A DNA stretch of 64,000 bases, taken from positions 309,131-373,130 of the forward strand of contig JASBNA010000046.1 in NCBI GenBank assembly GCA_038087015.1, in the 5' to 3' direction. Below are positions 1-11,681 of the stretch, piece after piece. How positions within the stretch are numbered: the stretch's first letter is position 1; each line of letters begins with the position of its first letter. A program made the position numbers and the translations under genes. A model generated the notes under the pieces. That model worked only from the letters and a program-made list of their open reading frames with translations. It searched no databases and was not told the origin of the DNA. The DNA comes from Cerrena zonata. Taxonomy: Eukaryota > Basidiomycota > Agaricomycetes > Polyporales > Cerrenaceae.

Positions 1-6
1 ATACGA

Positions 7-467
7 ATGCTATCAATATTGCTATCGTTATTGCTAACTTGGCTGGATACGAGTTGCGTCAGCAGCAGTTTTTCACTTATCTGGCATTACTCGTCACTAG
101 CCAAGCGGAAATATATTGCCAACTTGCAGGATTGAGTGGCTATTGACACGGAGAGCCTGCCAGTCACTATTGCCGTCCGAGCCATTCCACCAAACCCTCA
201 TAAAGCGCTACATGGCCTGGGTAAGTGTTCTCTCTGATGCACTTGCTCGTTCACTAGTGGTATCTCCCATTCCGTGTCACTCACAAGCAGTAGTACGGGT
301 GCTGTTTCGCAGAGTGCGAACGGGTCCTGCACATATGTCTCTACGGTGGGAAGCTGCAGGAAGCTGCACCCTCTTATGTATCAGGTGTTCCAGTTACTCA
401 GCGAAGAAGCGCTGGCCTTATTGTCTTTATTGTCTTTGGCTCATATAATCTTTTGAAACTGGATTGA
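7..467 (+). CDS. Unresolved small secreted/membrane protein at window edge
   Basis: An ATG at 7 opens a strongly hydrophobic stretch (MLSILLSLLLTWL) that looks like a signal peptide. A frame closing at 465-467 ends in a hydrophobic segment (AGLIVFIVFGSYNLL) that looks like a C-terminal membrane anchor. Plausible introns are 58-100 (GTCAGC...ACTAG) and 221-257 (GTAAGT...ACTAG), but I could not join all exons into one frame. The general layout (signal-like start, Cys, Ser/Thr-rich part, C-terminal hydrophobic segment) resembles the next gene, so a tandem relative is possible. It could instead be decayed. No function can be assigned. Confidence 0.3.
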
Positions 468-599
468 GATTGGCTTAACGGATGACTATATGATGGCAAG
501 GCAATCAGTATCTGACTCTCTCATCTCTCCCCAACCCTCCTCACTGACTCCCGCCTGCTTGCTGCAGCTGGTACGATTTTTAATCCCACAAATTAGAAG

Positions 600-1330
600 A
601 TGCTACCGTTCGAATTGTGGCTGACAGTTTTCGCTGGTCTGAATGGTAAGTCTGAAGAGCTTTACCATCAAAATAAAGGAATACTACTTAATGTGTCTTC
701 TATAACCTTAGCTGTCCGGTTCGCAATTGGGAAGCCAACCTTCCATGCTACAGTGGAACTCATGAGATGCCCATCGACTGGGAATTCCACCACAATAGAC
801 CATGTACGTTCTTATTTACTCCGTCAGTTGACTTTGGCTCACAATATCTTTGTTAGTGTGCCACAATATGCCAACCCATCCAAGTAGCTCGAGATACCTG
901 TGAAGGGACACTCGACTGCACTTGCCTGCATGCACCACCGGAGAGTGTACAAGCTTGCTTGCAGTGTCACCTCGAATCCGATCCGGCATCGATATCTCGA
1001 AGGGAACTCGATCTCGATATTCCGACCCGAATAGCGAGTATGTTTGTTTGCTCTCCTATCGTGAAGCCATCCCTTACCATGATCCATTCAGGATATCTGT
1101 TCGTTTGCAATGGTATTCTGCCATCTGTCCCTCAACACAGCTCTGCGCCTTCTATTTCAGGCTCGTGGAGTTCTGAAAGTGAACAGTGTATCTTCGGTTT
1201 GCCAGACATCGTGATGTCGGATATATCCTCTCTATCTGCCGTTAGTAGGTGGCAAAACCCTTGGTTTATGCTTATCGTAATTGCGGTCATTGTACTGTAC
1301 ATCGCGGACGCTCGGAAGAGGGCTACTTAG
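600..1330 (+). CDS. Small secreted cysteine-rich protein with C-terminal membrane anchor
   Basis: Three exons, 600-645, 712-803 and 857-1330, join in frame to 203 aa. The N-terminus (MLPFELWLTVFAGLNA) looks like a signal peptide. The middle is rich in Cys, with spaced pairs (CATIC, DCTC, ACLQC), and contains an N-glycosylation-type NST. The last 25 residues hold one hydrophobic segment (WFMLIVIAVIVLYIA) followed by a basic tail (DARKRAT), consistent with a single-pass or anchored surface protein. Introns (646-711, 804-856) are GT-AG and short. Cys-rich anchored proteins of this layout occur in many agaricomycetes without known function. I recognise no named family. Confidence 0.6.
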
Positions 1331-1652
1331 ACCTCATATCCATTCCTTCCTTCTGTCTTCACTCGCACACTCTCTTTCTGTAGCACTTAGACTGTATTTT
1401 TATTGGCACTAACGATACCCCGACATACGACTATGTTGAGCTGTAATAAAATAATATTGACTATAGGATTTCGATCGGCAGAAATAAACGAGTCGTTTAG
1501 GGAAGTCGGCTACCTCTAACTGCATCTTGACATTCCCCATCATGATCACGTCAACTGGGTACATGGTTGCATACATACTTCCCTGCAAAATCCAATAAAG
1601 TATATCTGCGCTGCCTGACGCTGGCGTCGTTGTCGCTTACAGAACACCCAAC

Positions 1653-4333
1653 ATGCCTCTGAGAGGGGAGAACTTTAGTTCTTCAGTTGTCGACGAGGCT
1701 CCGTATTTTGAAACACTAGCGGCCTTGGACGAGTGGGTCGATAAAGGACACTCCAAACTAGACGGAGTACTTCCATATCACCCTCGAAAGTCGGTAGATG
1801 GGATCACCACCGGGAACAGGGGAAAGTTGTTGGTACGTTTCCAGAGTGTTCATGAGACTCTGAACTCAACATAGGCGATCAATAGGTTTGTCACGATTAC
1901 AAGGTACCGTCTTCGAAGCTGGAGTTGGCGATGCACGACGATAACACCGGAAAGTTAGGGTGGATACACGGAGAAACCAGACGCTTTGGCTTATACGTTC
2001 AACTTCTGGCCGTATTGCGATTCATTCGTCTAGTACGTCTCACCTCTACTCACGCAGTGGAACAGTTGCTAACGAATCGCCAGTTTCGCTCATCATCGAG
2101 TGACCATACCTCCATCGGGATGGATCACAGCAGCTCACAGGAATGGGGTCAAGATGCTTGGAACCCTGTGAGTTGCATCACTTAGGCTTTTCGAAGATGG
2201 TCTCTCACTCCGAAACTGGCAGGATATTTGAAGGCGTCGGAAACGAGGACTGTCTCCGATTATTGGTAGGGAAACCGCCAGACGGGACTACTGGAATGAA
2301 CAATCTTCCGCAAGGCGTTTCCCTTCCACTATCTCCTCATTACGCAAAACTTCTGGCGTCCCTTGCTCGTCAACGGGGGTTCGATGGATGGTTGTTAAAC
2401 TTCGAGTCCGACTTGTACGGTGGGGTAGAGCAGGCAAGAGCTGTGGCTGCATGGATTAGTCTTTTCGAAAAGGAACTGAAACGAGAGGTTGGCGAACATG
2501 CAGAAGTGATATGGTAAGACTTATTATAAATGCCATACAACGATGAAACTAATGCTTTCGTAGGTACGACAGTGTGATTCTGAACGGTCTGGTCCGCTGG
2601 CAGAATCGTCTGAATAATTACAACCTGCCATTCTTCATACCATCCACAGGTTTCTTCAGTAACTACTTTGTGAGAAGGTTCATCAGATTATTTAAAAGTA
2701 CCATCTAACGTCAGTTCGATCACAGTCGCGACCGGACTATCCTTCCCTCACGGCACAATATTTCCAGACTTTAGACCCTATTCACTTCACCGGACCCGGT
2801 CCACGATCGATGAATGATATCTACATGGGGATTGACGTATGGGGTCGAGGATCGTATGGTGGTGGCGGCTTTGGGTCGTACAAAGCACTCCAGTGTATCG
2901 AGCCTGAGCGTCTTGGTCTCAGTGCTGCTATCTTTGGTAATGCATGGTCTTGGGAGACAAGGCAAGACGAACCTGACTTCACTTGGGACGTTTGGTGGGC
3001 ATATGAACGTAAGCTCTGGCTCGGACCCGAGAATGCAGACGAGGTGGTGAAGATTCCCGAGCAAGAGAGACCCGTACCGCTCACCGCATTCTTTCCACGT
3101 CGTCCTCCCCCTAACCCGAGGGAACTTCCGTTCTTCACTTCGTTCTCACCAGGAGTCGGTCGGTCGTGGTTCGTGAACGGAAGGAAAGTGCTGGAGACGA
3201 AGAATGGATGGACGGACGTCCACAAGTCTGGGTCCATCGGTGATATGCTGTGGCCTCGTCCTACGTTAGAATGGGAACACGGTGAACGCGACGAACCTCC
3301 ACCGAAGGCAAATTCCAAAATCGACCAAGACGATGCATGGATAGGTGGTAACTCTTTGAATATCACAATCGCACTCGAAGCCTCACAGGACGAAGACGCG
3401 TACTTCCGTTGTGTATGGCTCCCGATCCAGTCTTTAGCAATCACACCGCAGAAGACTTACGAGATGTATCTCGTGTATAAATCTTCCCCTCCGGATGGGA
3501 CCATGTTTGACATCGGCCTCAGTCTCAAAGCTCTTTCAGGCGCTGTCGTTGACCTCGATATCACCGCGATACAGACATCTTCTGTTCTTTCTGGAGAATG
3601 GGAACGATTGACCATCCAGTTTCGTGTTGACGATCCTCTGCCGTCCGACGTCCTAGCTGCTGCAGGTCTCGTGATAGGTATAGCGCAAGATGACCCGACT
3701 CAAGCATCAAACGTTAAGATCAACCTAGGAGCCCTTTCTGTGTACCCAGCACGCCCACCATCGAATGTATTTGTTTCTGAAACTGTATTGCCTTGGGCGC
3801 ATTTCGTGCCCACCTCGGTTCCATCTTCACCACTTGCTGGTGTGCTCACATGGAGTGCTTCGTCTGTATTCCCCACGATGCCCATTATAAATCCACCTTC
3901 ACCCGAGGATCCTAATCCTGTATGGCTGTTAGAATCAACTGTACCGTCCCTTCTATATTTCAACATATATATTCAGCAACTTCCTCAAGATGGCACGTTA
4001 CCCAGCCCAGACGACGCCATTTTCATCGGGACGACAGGGTTGGACGGTAGAGCGAACCGCTTTTACGTCGACCAGGCTTTGATTCCGCCCACAGTGAAAG
4101 GGGCTAGTAATGTTCGGTTCCTTGTACAAGGTATCACAGACCGGGGAGAGCTTCTACCATGGGATAGATGTACTTTTGCCGACGTCAAGCTAGAGCAAGT
4201 GGGGCAGGATTTCGTACATGGCGTAGCGTATAGGGAGAAAGTGAGTGTTGGTCCAGTGACTTTACTTGAGAGATTTCTTGACCTGGTCCGCCGTCTAGTG
4301 ATGTATTTTACTAATGTATTATCTATACACTGA
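1653..4333 (+). CDS. Endo-beta-N-acetylglucosaminidase, GH85 (ENGase)
   Basis: Seven exons (1653-1832, 1886-1903, 1959-2032, 2084-2167, 2223-2513, 2564-2669, 2726-4333) give 786 aa. GH85 enzymes cut the GlcNAc-GlcNAc core of N-glycans. Landmarks in order are VCHDYKGGY, YTFNFWPYCDSFVYFAHHRVTIPP, GFDGWLLNFES, VIWYDSV, and YMGIDVWGRG followed by YGGGGFGSYKAL. The Asn-x-Glu pair needed for oxazoline-type catalysis in this family is present as N178 and E180. The start at 1653 has no signal peptide, fitting a cytosolic ENGase used in misfolded-glycoprotein turnover. The C-terminal half is a long beta-rich part of the usual family kind. Exon 2 is only 18 nt. Identification is firm; exact splice sites are inferred from frame and motif continuity. 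Confidence 0.9.
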
Positions 4334-4786
4334 ATGTATCGGTATTTTGGGTCTGTCAAGTAGGAATGCGTATCGCTAGTACATCCATGACTCGAGCGAA
4401 GCGAGGTTTATACAGACTTAGGTCCGTACATTGACCATACACATGTTCATCCTCTAACTCATAACAGATCAGACATAAACTAGACTACACCATATTCTTC
4501 CTGCAGAAAGGAAAGTAGTAGTCTATTCCGGTTGCTTTTGCTGATGCGACCTTAAGCCATCCAGCAAATACCGGGAATATACCACGACGAACTGGTGTAA
4601 ATATTGCTCACCAAGGTGCCGTTACCGACATTCGGCTATCCAAATTACATTGGATTGATCGTCTATTCGTGCGAAGTTAGGCTGTGCAAGAGCCAACTTC
4701 GACGGAACCTTATATAGGTGGCTGAGCTTCAGAGCCCAAGCAACACAGCGACGTACTACGAGCTCAGTGAAAGTCAAGTCCTCAGT
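4334..4786. other. Intergenic, GH85 gene to F-box-like gene
   Basis: I see no gene here. It should contain the 3' end of the GH85 transcript and the promoter of the following gene, with a TATATAGG-like element near 4712. Confidence 0.5.
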
Positions 4787-6270
4787 ATGTCGTCTGAGTA
4801 AGCCATTCATTCTATGTTTTGATCAGGAATCCACAGTACTTAGTGCTCACAAAATTAGCGCCAATGGCAAATCGAATACACTCACTAGTGCCAAGTTGAA
4901 CTATGACATTCTGGTTCAAATCATGGAAACACAGGAAGATTGGTCGAAAGCAGATATGTTATCGATGATGTCGACATGCAAGACACTTTATAGAAGTGGA
5001 ATTCCATTCCTCCTCCAACATCCCGTGCATGTCACCGAAGCCAACATCGAAGCATTCTGCGATTACATGCTGAGCGACATCACGTTCCGGGCGCTGGGTC
5101 TTCGCCATGTCTATCTTGAGTCTTTCAACACATCCGAGTCGAGACACCAAAGACAGCGACTTCCTGCTATCTTTCGGCACGCCAGTCATCTGGTCACGTT
5201 TAGCGTTGTTGAAAGTGAAAAGCTTTTGAGCGATTTCCCCCAGATGATCGACATCCTTGCCTCACTGAATAAGTTGACCGAACTCGAGGTTTGGTCAGCA
5301 GGCGTTAGCTCCATCGAGTTGTATCAGAGATTGAGTGGAAGGCTTGTGCGAGTAGGCGCGTCCTTGTGCGATACTGATGATGGATTCATACCTCACGAAC
5401 CGTTGGACGTCCCTCCCCACCTGAAGACTCTCGTACTTGATCATATTGACATCCGACTCTTCACGAAACCATGCCCGTTACTCCAACATCTGGAAATCGA
5501 TGGCGCATCTCTTGCCGAAAATTTGCAAACCCTCGTACACTTTTGCCCCAACCTTAGGCGGCTAGTTCTGAAAGGCCCTATTGGAGAGGGGGAGGATTTG
5601 GTCGATGCCGCTTATAGGGAAAACGCACATTATGCTAGGTCGGAAGCACAGCAATGGAAAGAACTGGAGATAGTGGAGGGCCATCTGCATCATCTCTTCG
5701 CTCTGGCGATACCCTGCTGTGTCCATAACCTTCGTGTAACGTCCTGTGCATTGGAAGGCATTGCCGAGGCCTTTTGGCTATACACTGTTCTTGCGGCGTA
5801 TAAACCACGGGAACTCTTCCTCAAACTGGATACGGGCCATATTAACATGGACCTTGCGCACATAATTCAAACTCTCGAAGTCATAACCCCGCACCTGATT
5901 TCTGTTGTGGTACATGTAAAGATCTCCGATGACTTTGACGATATAGATGACCTACTCGTGCGTATATAATAATCTACCATTGATGTGCCACATTCTAATT
6001 CATTTGTCATTATTACAGGTCAATATTCTACGATTTATCCACTGTTCGACACTGGTTGAGATTGAGATCACGCTGGACAGTGATTCCGAATCTGTGAACC
6101 GCATTCTAGTCGAAGCATTCGATATTTCATCTATCGACGTCGCAAGGCGTGTACAGGCTGCAGTTAGGTCACCTACACTGTGTCGCGTCGCGCTACATAA
6201 TAACGTACAGACGAGATCGATATGGAAAGTAGCAAATGAGAGCATCGTGCTAGACGGTGTTTCCGTATGA
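4787..6270 (+). CDS. F-box-like protein with LRR-like C-terminal region
   Basis: Three exons, 4787-4797, 4844-5957 and 6019-6270, give 458 aa. The start is inferred: only the 11-nt first exon (ATG TCG TCT GA|) brings an ATG into the long frame through a GT-AG intron at 4798-4843. The N-terminus (LNYDILVQIME, then MLSMMSTCKTLYRSGIPFLLQHPVHV) has the pattern of the degenerate F-box common in agaricomycetes. The rest is Leu-rich with repeated 'L.TLVLDHIDI / LLQHLEIDG / LRRLVLKG' strands like LRR proteins. Such proteins usually act as substrate adaptors of SCF ubiquitin ligases, but this family is hugely expanded in mushrooms and the substrate is unknown. Confidence 0.7.
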
Positions 6271-7173
6271 TGCATCTCGCCCCGACCCGTTATGTATGGA
6301 CTTCCTTTGGTGCCTGGCGCACCTCCCACCAGACCCCCGGAAGTGCATCGATAGAGCTCTCCACGTTCTAACACTAGTAACATTGTTCAATAAAGATCAC
6401 TCGTTCAACATTCATCGTTTCGTACCGGCGATATGCTCTGACTGTCCCACTCTAGTTTGGGAGCGATACCTATACGTGATCGTAAGCTCAATAATTATCT
6501 TGCCAATGTCTCATATTTCGTCCAAACTGAGCTTCTTTTTCACTAGGTACCTGGGAGTAGTACATCTTTCTCGCAGTGCAAGTAGAGCGAATTGGTAATA
6601 TGTGTATGTGACCAACATTCCGGATGATCGGAAGCGTGAGAGCATCTCAGCGTCGCCTTTTTGTTTTTGTTAAGAAGGCGGACGCAAATCCCTTTTGGGC
6701 CTTTTGTCTTGGTACCATCACGTTCACTTCAGCCCAATCATGAACGGACCGAATCATATCCGAAACAATAGAGGGGCTGCAATGAGGCCTGCATGGCGCG
6801 TTTCTAACCAACTGAGACAAATTCATGGACTCCACTATCAACTCCTTCCATGGCGCGCAGAACTCATAACGCCGACACATTCCTTCCAAGAAATCCCATT
6901 CCGCTTCCTTATTGGTACACTGATTATTGTGTTGTATGTGTTCCGTTATCAACTGTTCTTCTGGGTTGCATTGACCGGACCCTCGTGAGCTAATTTCCCG
7001 GAGTAGTCAAAGCAAACCTTACCACCTATAATTATTTTGGGAATCCGTCAACAATTGTGTGTTGCTCTACGCACGACTGCAACGTTGGCGGCTAGCTGTC
7101 GGCACCGTTATAGGCTACTGATTGGCTAACCAGAGAAACAATAACACAATCGAGATTTCAACAATGCCAAGGG
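6271..7173. other. Gene-poor stretch before the mating-type region
   Basis: Only short open frames on both strands, none with domain-like composition or splice-linked continuation. I see no gene. Confidence 0.5.
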
Positions 7174-7181
7174 CATAAATA
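7174..7181 (+). promoter_or_regulatory. TATA-like element of pheromone gene 1
   Basis: CATAAATA about 95 bp before the pheromone start codon, a distance shared by other pheromone genes in this window. Confidence 0.4.
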
Positions 7182-7269
7182 TCGAAGGTGATAGGGAACT
7201 TTTCCTCAGACTTTTCGTTCCAAGTCGTTCTCCTCTCAGACTCAACATTGCCACCTTGTCATAGTCTCA

Positions 7270-7383
7270 ATGGACTCCTACTTCAGCATCGCTTCTATCA
7301 TCCCCGCTGAGCAACCCGAAGCAGAGTTGCCATTTGACGGCGAAACCACGTCTGGCAAGGGCGACACTTGCACCATTGCCTAA
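7270..7383 (+). CDS. Pheromone precursor 1 (CaaX = CTIA)
   Basis: A 37-aa intronless frame beginning MDSYFSIASII and ending in the prenylation box CTIA. Basidiomycete mating pheromones are made as 35-70 aa precursors, often starting MD or MDxF, farnesylated and carboxymethylated on the CaaX cysteine and cut N-terminally to a 9-15 residue lipopeptide. Here the last residues before the Cys are GETTSGKGDT; the exact N-terminal processing site is not obvious because no ER/EH pair is present. A GT-AG intron (7398-7458) lies just after the stop, in the presumed 3' UTR. The nearest receptor is 1.56 kb downstream on the same strand. Confidence 0.85.
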   Translation: MDSYFSIASIIPAEQPEAELPFDGETTSGKGDTCTIA

Positions 7384-7458
7384 ACCACTCTTCATCGGTA
7401 AGATCACCCCTATTAGGATCCTCTGATCTCGCATTGACATCGGTTCATTCTCTCTCAG

Positions 7459-8942
7459 ACCACTTCGTTCGATTGGTCATCACCATGATTTACGACTCAC
7501 CATCATCACGACTACGACTACCATTCGACGACACACGAACCCTTCGATTTTCTCTCGCGTGTTCATTATTCGATCATGCTTTTGGGCATGTGATTCCCTC
7601 CAACCCACATAACTTAATCACCAACGTATTTTTTTAACCGAGTCCACACGTTAAGTGTGACTTGTGTCGAGGGGTAGATGGGGTGTAGGATATTGATAGA
7701 GGTCATAAGGCGGATTAGAAACTTGAAGCTAATTCACTGTATAACAAGTACGCTGATGCTATTGCTACCAGTCAAGCAATACACTTCGTGATGATGTAAA
7801 CTTTACTTTCGAGAGATCGCCAGCATTAACATATCATATCAACCTCGCACTCGGTCATGGTCGCAGCGTACAACAAAGTAAGCATACGTCAGCTTTCCGG
7901 GGGGGTGGGTGTACAACTCCTTCAGGGCCGAAGCATTATCGTCCTCTCCTGAAGCCTGTAGTAGGCCATTTGTTCATTTTGCTCATCTTCACTTATTAAG
8001 TCTTATATGTAACCTGTCTAGACTATCAGTTAGAACGCTTGACTTGGGCCATTTCAACTTCTTGCTGACCTTCCTAATCCGTACTGTGCCTCGATCATCT
8101 GTGCGCTTTTAATTTAAGCCACCATCTGTGATCTTGGACTCACAACCCTGACGTTGAGGTGAAGCACTGCAAAAGTTTGAGATACGTGTCTCAGATCCAC
8201 TGACAGCTAATAGTATCTGGTTAGATGTTCGTCTTATGTCCTATATGGATACACAGAAGCCCTCATGTACCGCGGTGCCTTGAGCGAGGTCTCACATTGA
8301 TGATTCAGAACATTGAACTCAGCTGTCGTCGAACTTCGGCAACATGTTACCCTTTCCAGTTCTATTGTGAGTGCCTTTTACCTTTCCTCCGAAGGGAAAA
8401 CTACCGGTTATCAGATTCGAGCAACAGACCGCCTCGGAGGTTTCGCGTCGGTGGGAAAAACTACTGCCCCGAGTGAGGGCACGGTAGGGCAATGACTGAC
8501 CACAAAGAAACTGATATCTGTGACGGACGAGATACGACATCACAATACGTCACTTTCCAACTCGCCGTAAAGAGCCTGTGTTATAATACGAGAGGGATGG
8601 CTCTCTGACTTCCTATTTTTGGGACTTCCTTAGTGTCATACCTCTTTGGGACGTCGAAACTGATGTCTGCTTTCGGTCATCCACTTGTCCCGGCCCAACG
8701 GCATCCTACTTGGTTAACTCCGCTCGCACATTCTGGACTGAATCTCCTGACCTTCTAGGAAGGATACTTTGTTTCTATCACGATGCGTCTTGTATTTCCT
8801 CGACCACGCGAAACCTTGCAACCGCCCTTGGAATGGAGGTAAATCTTGAAATTGGATGGAGGGTTTGTACTGCTTCGTACATCGACGAATATACCCCTCT
8901 CCAGCGATCCCTCTGCTTGGCTGCGCCTCGCCTCAACTGAGA
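7459..8942. other. Intergenic, pheromone 1 to receptor 1
   Basis: No convincing gene. Open frames at 7909-8112 and 8225-8543 lack family features. The upstream in-frame ATG at 8856 would add about 29 residues to receptor 1 and is not favoured. Confidence 0.45.
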
Positions 8943-10809
8943 ATGCACGCCGAGCTCTCTGTCATATCCTTTCTCTGCGTCACTCTCTTGCTCGCTCTCC
9001 TACCGCTGCATTGGAAATCTCACAATGTTTCTATCATCGCTCTGATCGTTTGGTTGGTGGCATGTAATACACTCCAAGGAGTAAACAGTGTTCTCTGGCG
9101 AAACGACTCCATCGCTCGAGCTGTAGTCTGGTGTGATATCGGTCAGTTGATCGTACAAAAATTGTGCAAGATTTGTATTCATGATCGTGTAGTTACCAAG
9201 ATTCGCCTCGGCGCACAGCTTTCCTTGCCAGCTTCAGGTGTCTGTATCTGCTGGCACTTTTATTGCATTTCTAGCAATACCGATGGCAAACGACGCAACC
9301 ACAGAATGATGATGGAATCTCTCCTCTGCATCCTCCTCCCTCTGATATACATGGCATTACGTGTGTATTCTCAGATCCCCTTAGTACTCCTGTAACTGAA
9401 TCTGAGTTTGCCTATCCCAGATGTCATAGTACAAGACAATCGCTTCGATCTCACTCAAGACTTCGGATGTTCCTCATCCACATATACATCAGTTCCTGCC
9501 TTAATTTTGGTCTGGATACCACCACTTATCCTCTGTAGCATAATTTATGTCTTCACAGCACTTGCACTCTGGAGTCACTTCCGTGTCGAGCGCTCACGGT
9601 TTTCTACTTCTATGATCACATTGACTTTCGTTCGGCCTCTACTTACATCCATTATAATCGCTTCTATCATTTTGTTCGCGACCATATTCACCATCTACAC
9701 CCGCCTCTTCTCTGTTGGAGGCTTCCTACCCTGGAAATCCATATCGGATACGCATGCGACAATCTCCGTGGTCAATGTCATTTTGCACTCATCTAGGACG
9801 AACATTGCGCGGGTAGCCGTGGAATGGTGGGCTATCCCTGCCATTTCACTGCTCTTTATTATCCAAACCTTCTTCGGTCTTATTTATGGACCACGTAGCG
9901 ACGAGTCAATGACAGGTCTTCGTACTGTCGGTCGCTGGGTGAATCATAGGGTCTTGCGCAAGTCCGTCGGAATGGAGTCTTTCATCACATCCTCGCCAAG
10001 TATCACTTTGAAATCGCCACCCACTCCTGTACATCTTCTTAAATCAGGATGGGATGATACCCTCCGTTCTAACAACTCTCAGGCGAAAGTGAAAAACAAG
10101 ACCTATACCACCTCCAATTATATGCGATATCCATCCACCGTCCCCAGGTCCCTTCCAGCTCCGAAACAGAGGGAGACAATCTATTTGGTGTTTCGACTCT
10201 AACTTATCTTCCTTCCCCTCCAGGGCCTTTGACTTTGGAACTCCGCCTAGAGCGAAAGTCAAATCAGTGAAGACGTCACATTCACCTCCTCCCTCTCAAT
10301 CACCCCATCGCCTCTCTGTTCCCGCAATCCAGGAACACATCTCGGAGTCCCCTGCTTCAGTCGCAGACTCGATTCTTTCTGGATCATGGCCAGAACCTCC
10401 CTCTTCCATCCCCTTGTCCTCATATTCTCCGACTACTGTATCAATCCCATCTCCTGTTAGTGCGTATTCCCAGGCGTCCTCTCGAGCTGTTCGTCATGCC
10501 AGCGCATCGTCATTGTCTGGAAGCATGGCTTCGTCCACGGTCAGCATGCACGGATATGCGGTATACGACCCAGCCTTACCTCCCCCAACACCACATCGCG
10601 CTCCGTTCGAAGATGCCGCTGCACCTGAGGAGGTACCACGTACCCCGTCCCGAAAACAAAGGGGATTGAAGAAGATGGGGAGCAGAGATACTTTCACAGG
10701 AAGAGCGTTGGTCCATAACATCAGTCGTATAACACGAGATAGGCCTTCTACTCGCAATGGAAGCGACACGGAAGGTATTTATATGACTGTGGTACAGGAG
10801 ACGGTATGA
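8943..10809 (+). CDS. STE3: STE3-like pheromone receptor 1
   Basis: Four exons (8943-9141, 9193-9360, 9421-10147, 10224-10809) give 559 aa. Fungal STE3 GPCRs bind prenylated mating pheromone at the plasma membrane and signal through a G-protein/MAPK cascade. Family marks are PLHW after TM1, W.CDI before intron 1, and VIVQDNRFDLTQDFGC, the counterpart of the usual 'YIVQGHRFDI..' loop. About seven hydrophobic helices fill the first ~300 residues, followed by a long Ser/Pro-rich cytoplasmic tail. The start was chosen a few residues before TM1, as in the other receptors here. It is the most divergent of the five: QDNRFD replaces QGHRFD and it has fewer introns. It could be a B-locus receptor or a non-mating STE3 paralog. 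Confidence 0.88.
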
Positions 10810-11681
10810 TTTTCCTCATTCTAGAACTCCTTTTAACATATTTTCTCAATGCATACCCAACTCATTTCTAACTTCGTTTGCGTTTGTATCATCTACCCAC
10901 TGTATTCTCTCCGTGCTGTATCATTAACCTTATGATTGACGAAATGTGATGTCGCTCAGTCCATACTTTTATTTCCTGCCAAGATACCATTTTCTTTATG
11001 GGCATTTGTATCACTGGCGTCATCTTGAATATACTTGACCTAGGATTCACGACTAGAACTTGCCCTCAACTTGAAGGTCAATGATGCTTCTTTCCACCAG
11101 ACACCTAGGTTCGTCATTACCGCCGAAGGCATCTCGGTGGTCGATATATCAACGAAACACTTGGCTCGTTGCGTTAAGTTCTCGGAATTTGCTATCATGA
11201 TCCTTCATCGTAGTAACAATGGATTCGAACAATGGACTACTGGGTGGGAGATTTGATAAACTTGACCACGATCATATTGGGACTTAAGAAGCCGTTGTCA
11301 AAAATATCTCACAATAAGCAAACTAGACATCGAAGAGAACTATGTAGCGGTATCGCCAGCTACGACTGAACCATGTAATACACCAGCAGTGTCAGAAAGG
11401 TTGGTGGTCCCACTCAGGCTCCGGGTGTCTGCCACTCTGGCCCCATGAAATTGTGAATGAGCGTCTATTTATCTGCTAGACGCCTTGCTTGATCACAATG
11501 ATGTTCCAAATTTGGTAATCCCGGTTCGCCATTGTGCTTGGCCATTATCCCCTCTACATAGTCTCTTTGTCCCCATCCTCATGGCACAAGCGACGCATGC
11601 GGTAAACAACTTCCTCATGTATTCATATATATGCTGTGGTCAATCAGACCATCCTATTCTTGATCCCCTTTCTCTTTCGCC
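10810..11681. other. Intergenic, receptor 1 to receptor 2
   Basis: I find no CaaX-ending small frame and no other gene. The stretch holds the receptor 1 3' end and receptor 2 promoter. Confidence 0.5.

Noticed and set aside
2821..3444. A 207-aa - strand frame
   Set aside because: Antisense of the GH85 last exon; no family features.
8225..8543. Overlapping short frames on both strands before receptor 1
   Set aside because: No CaaX end, no start context and no splice link to the receptor.
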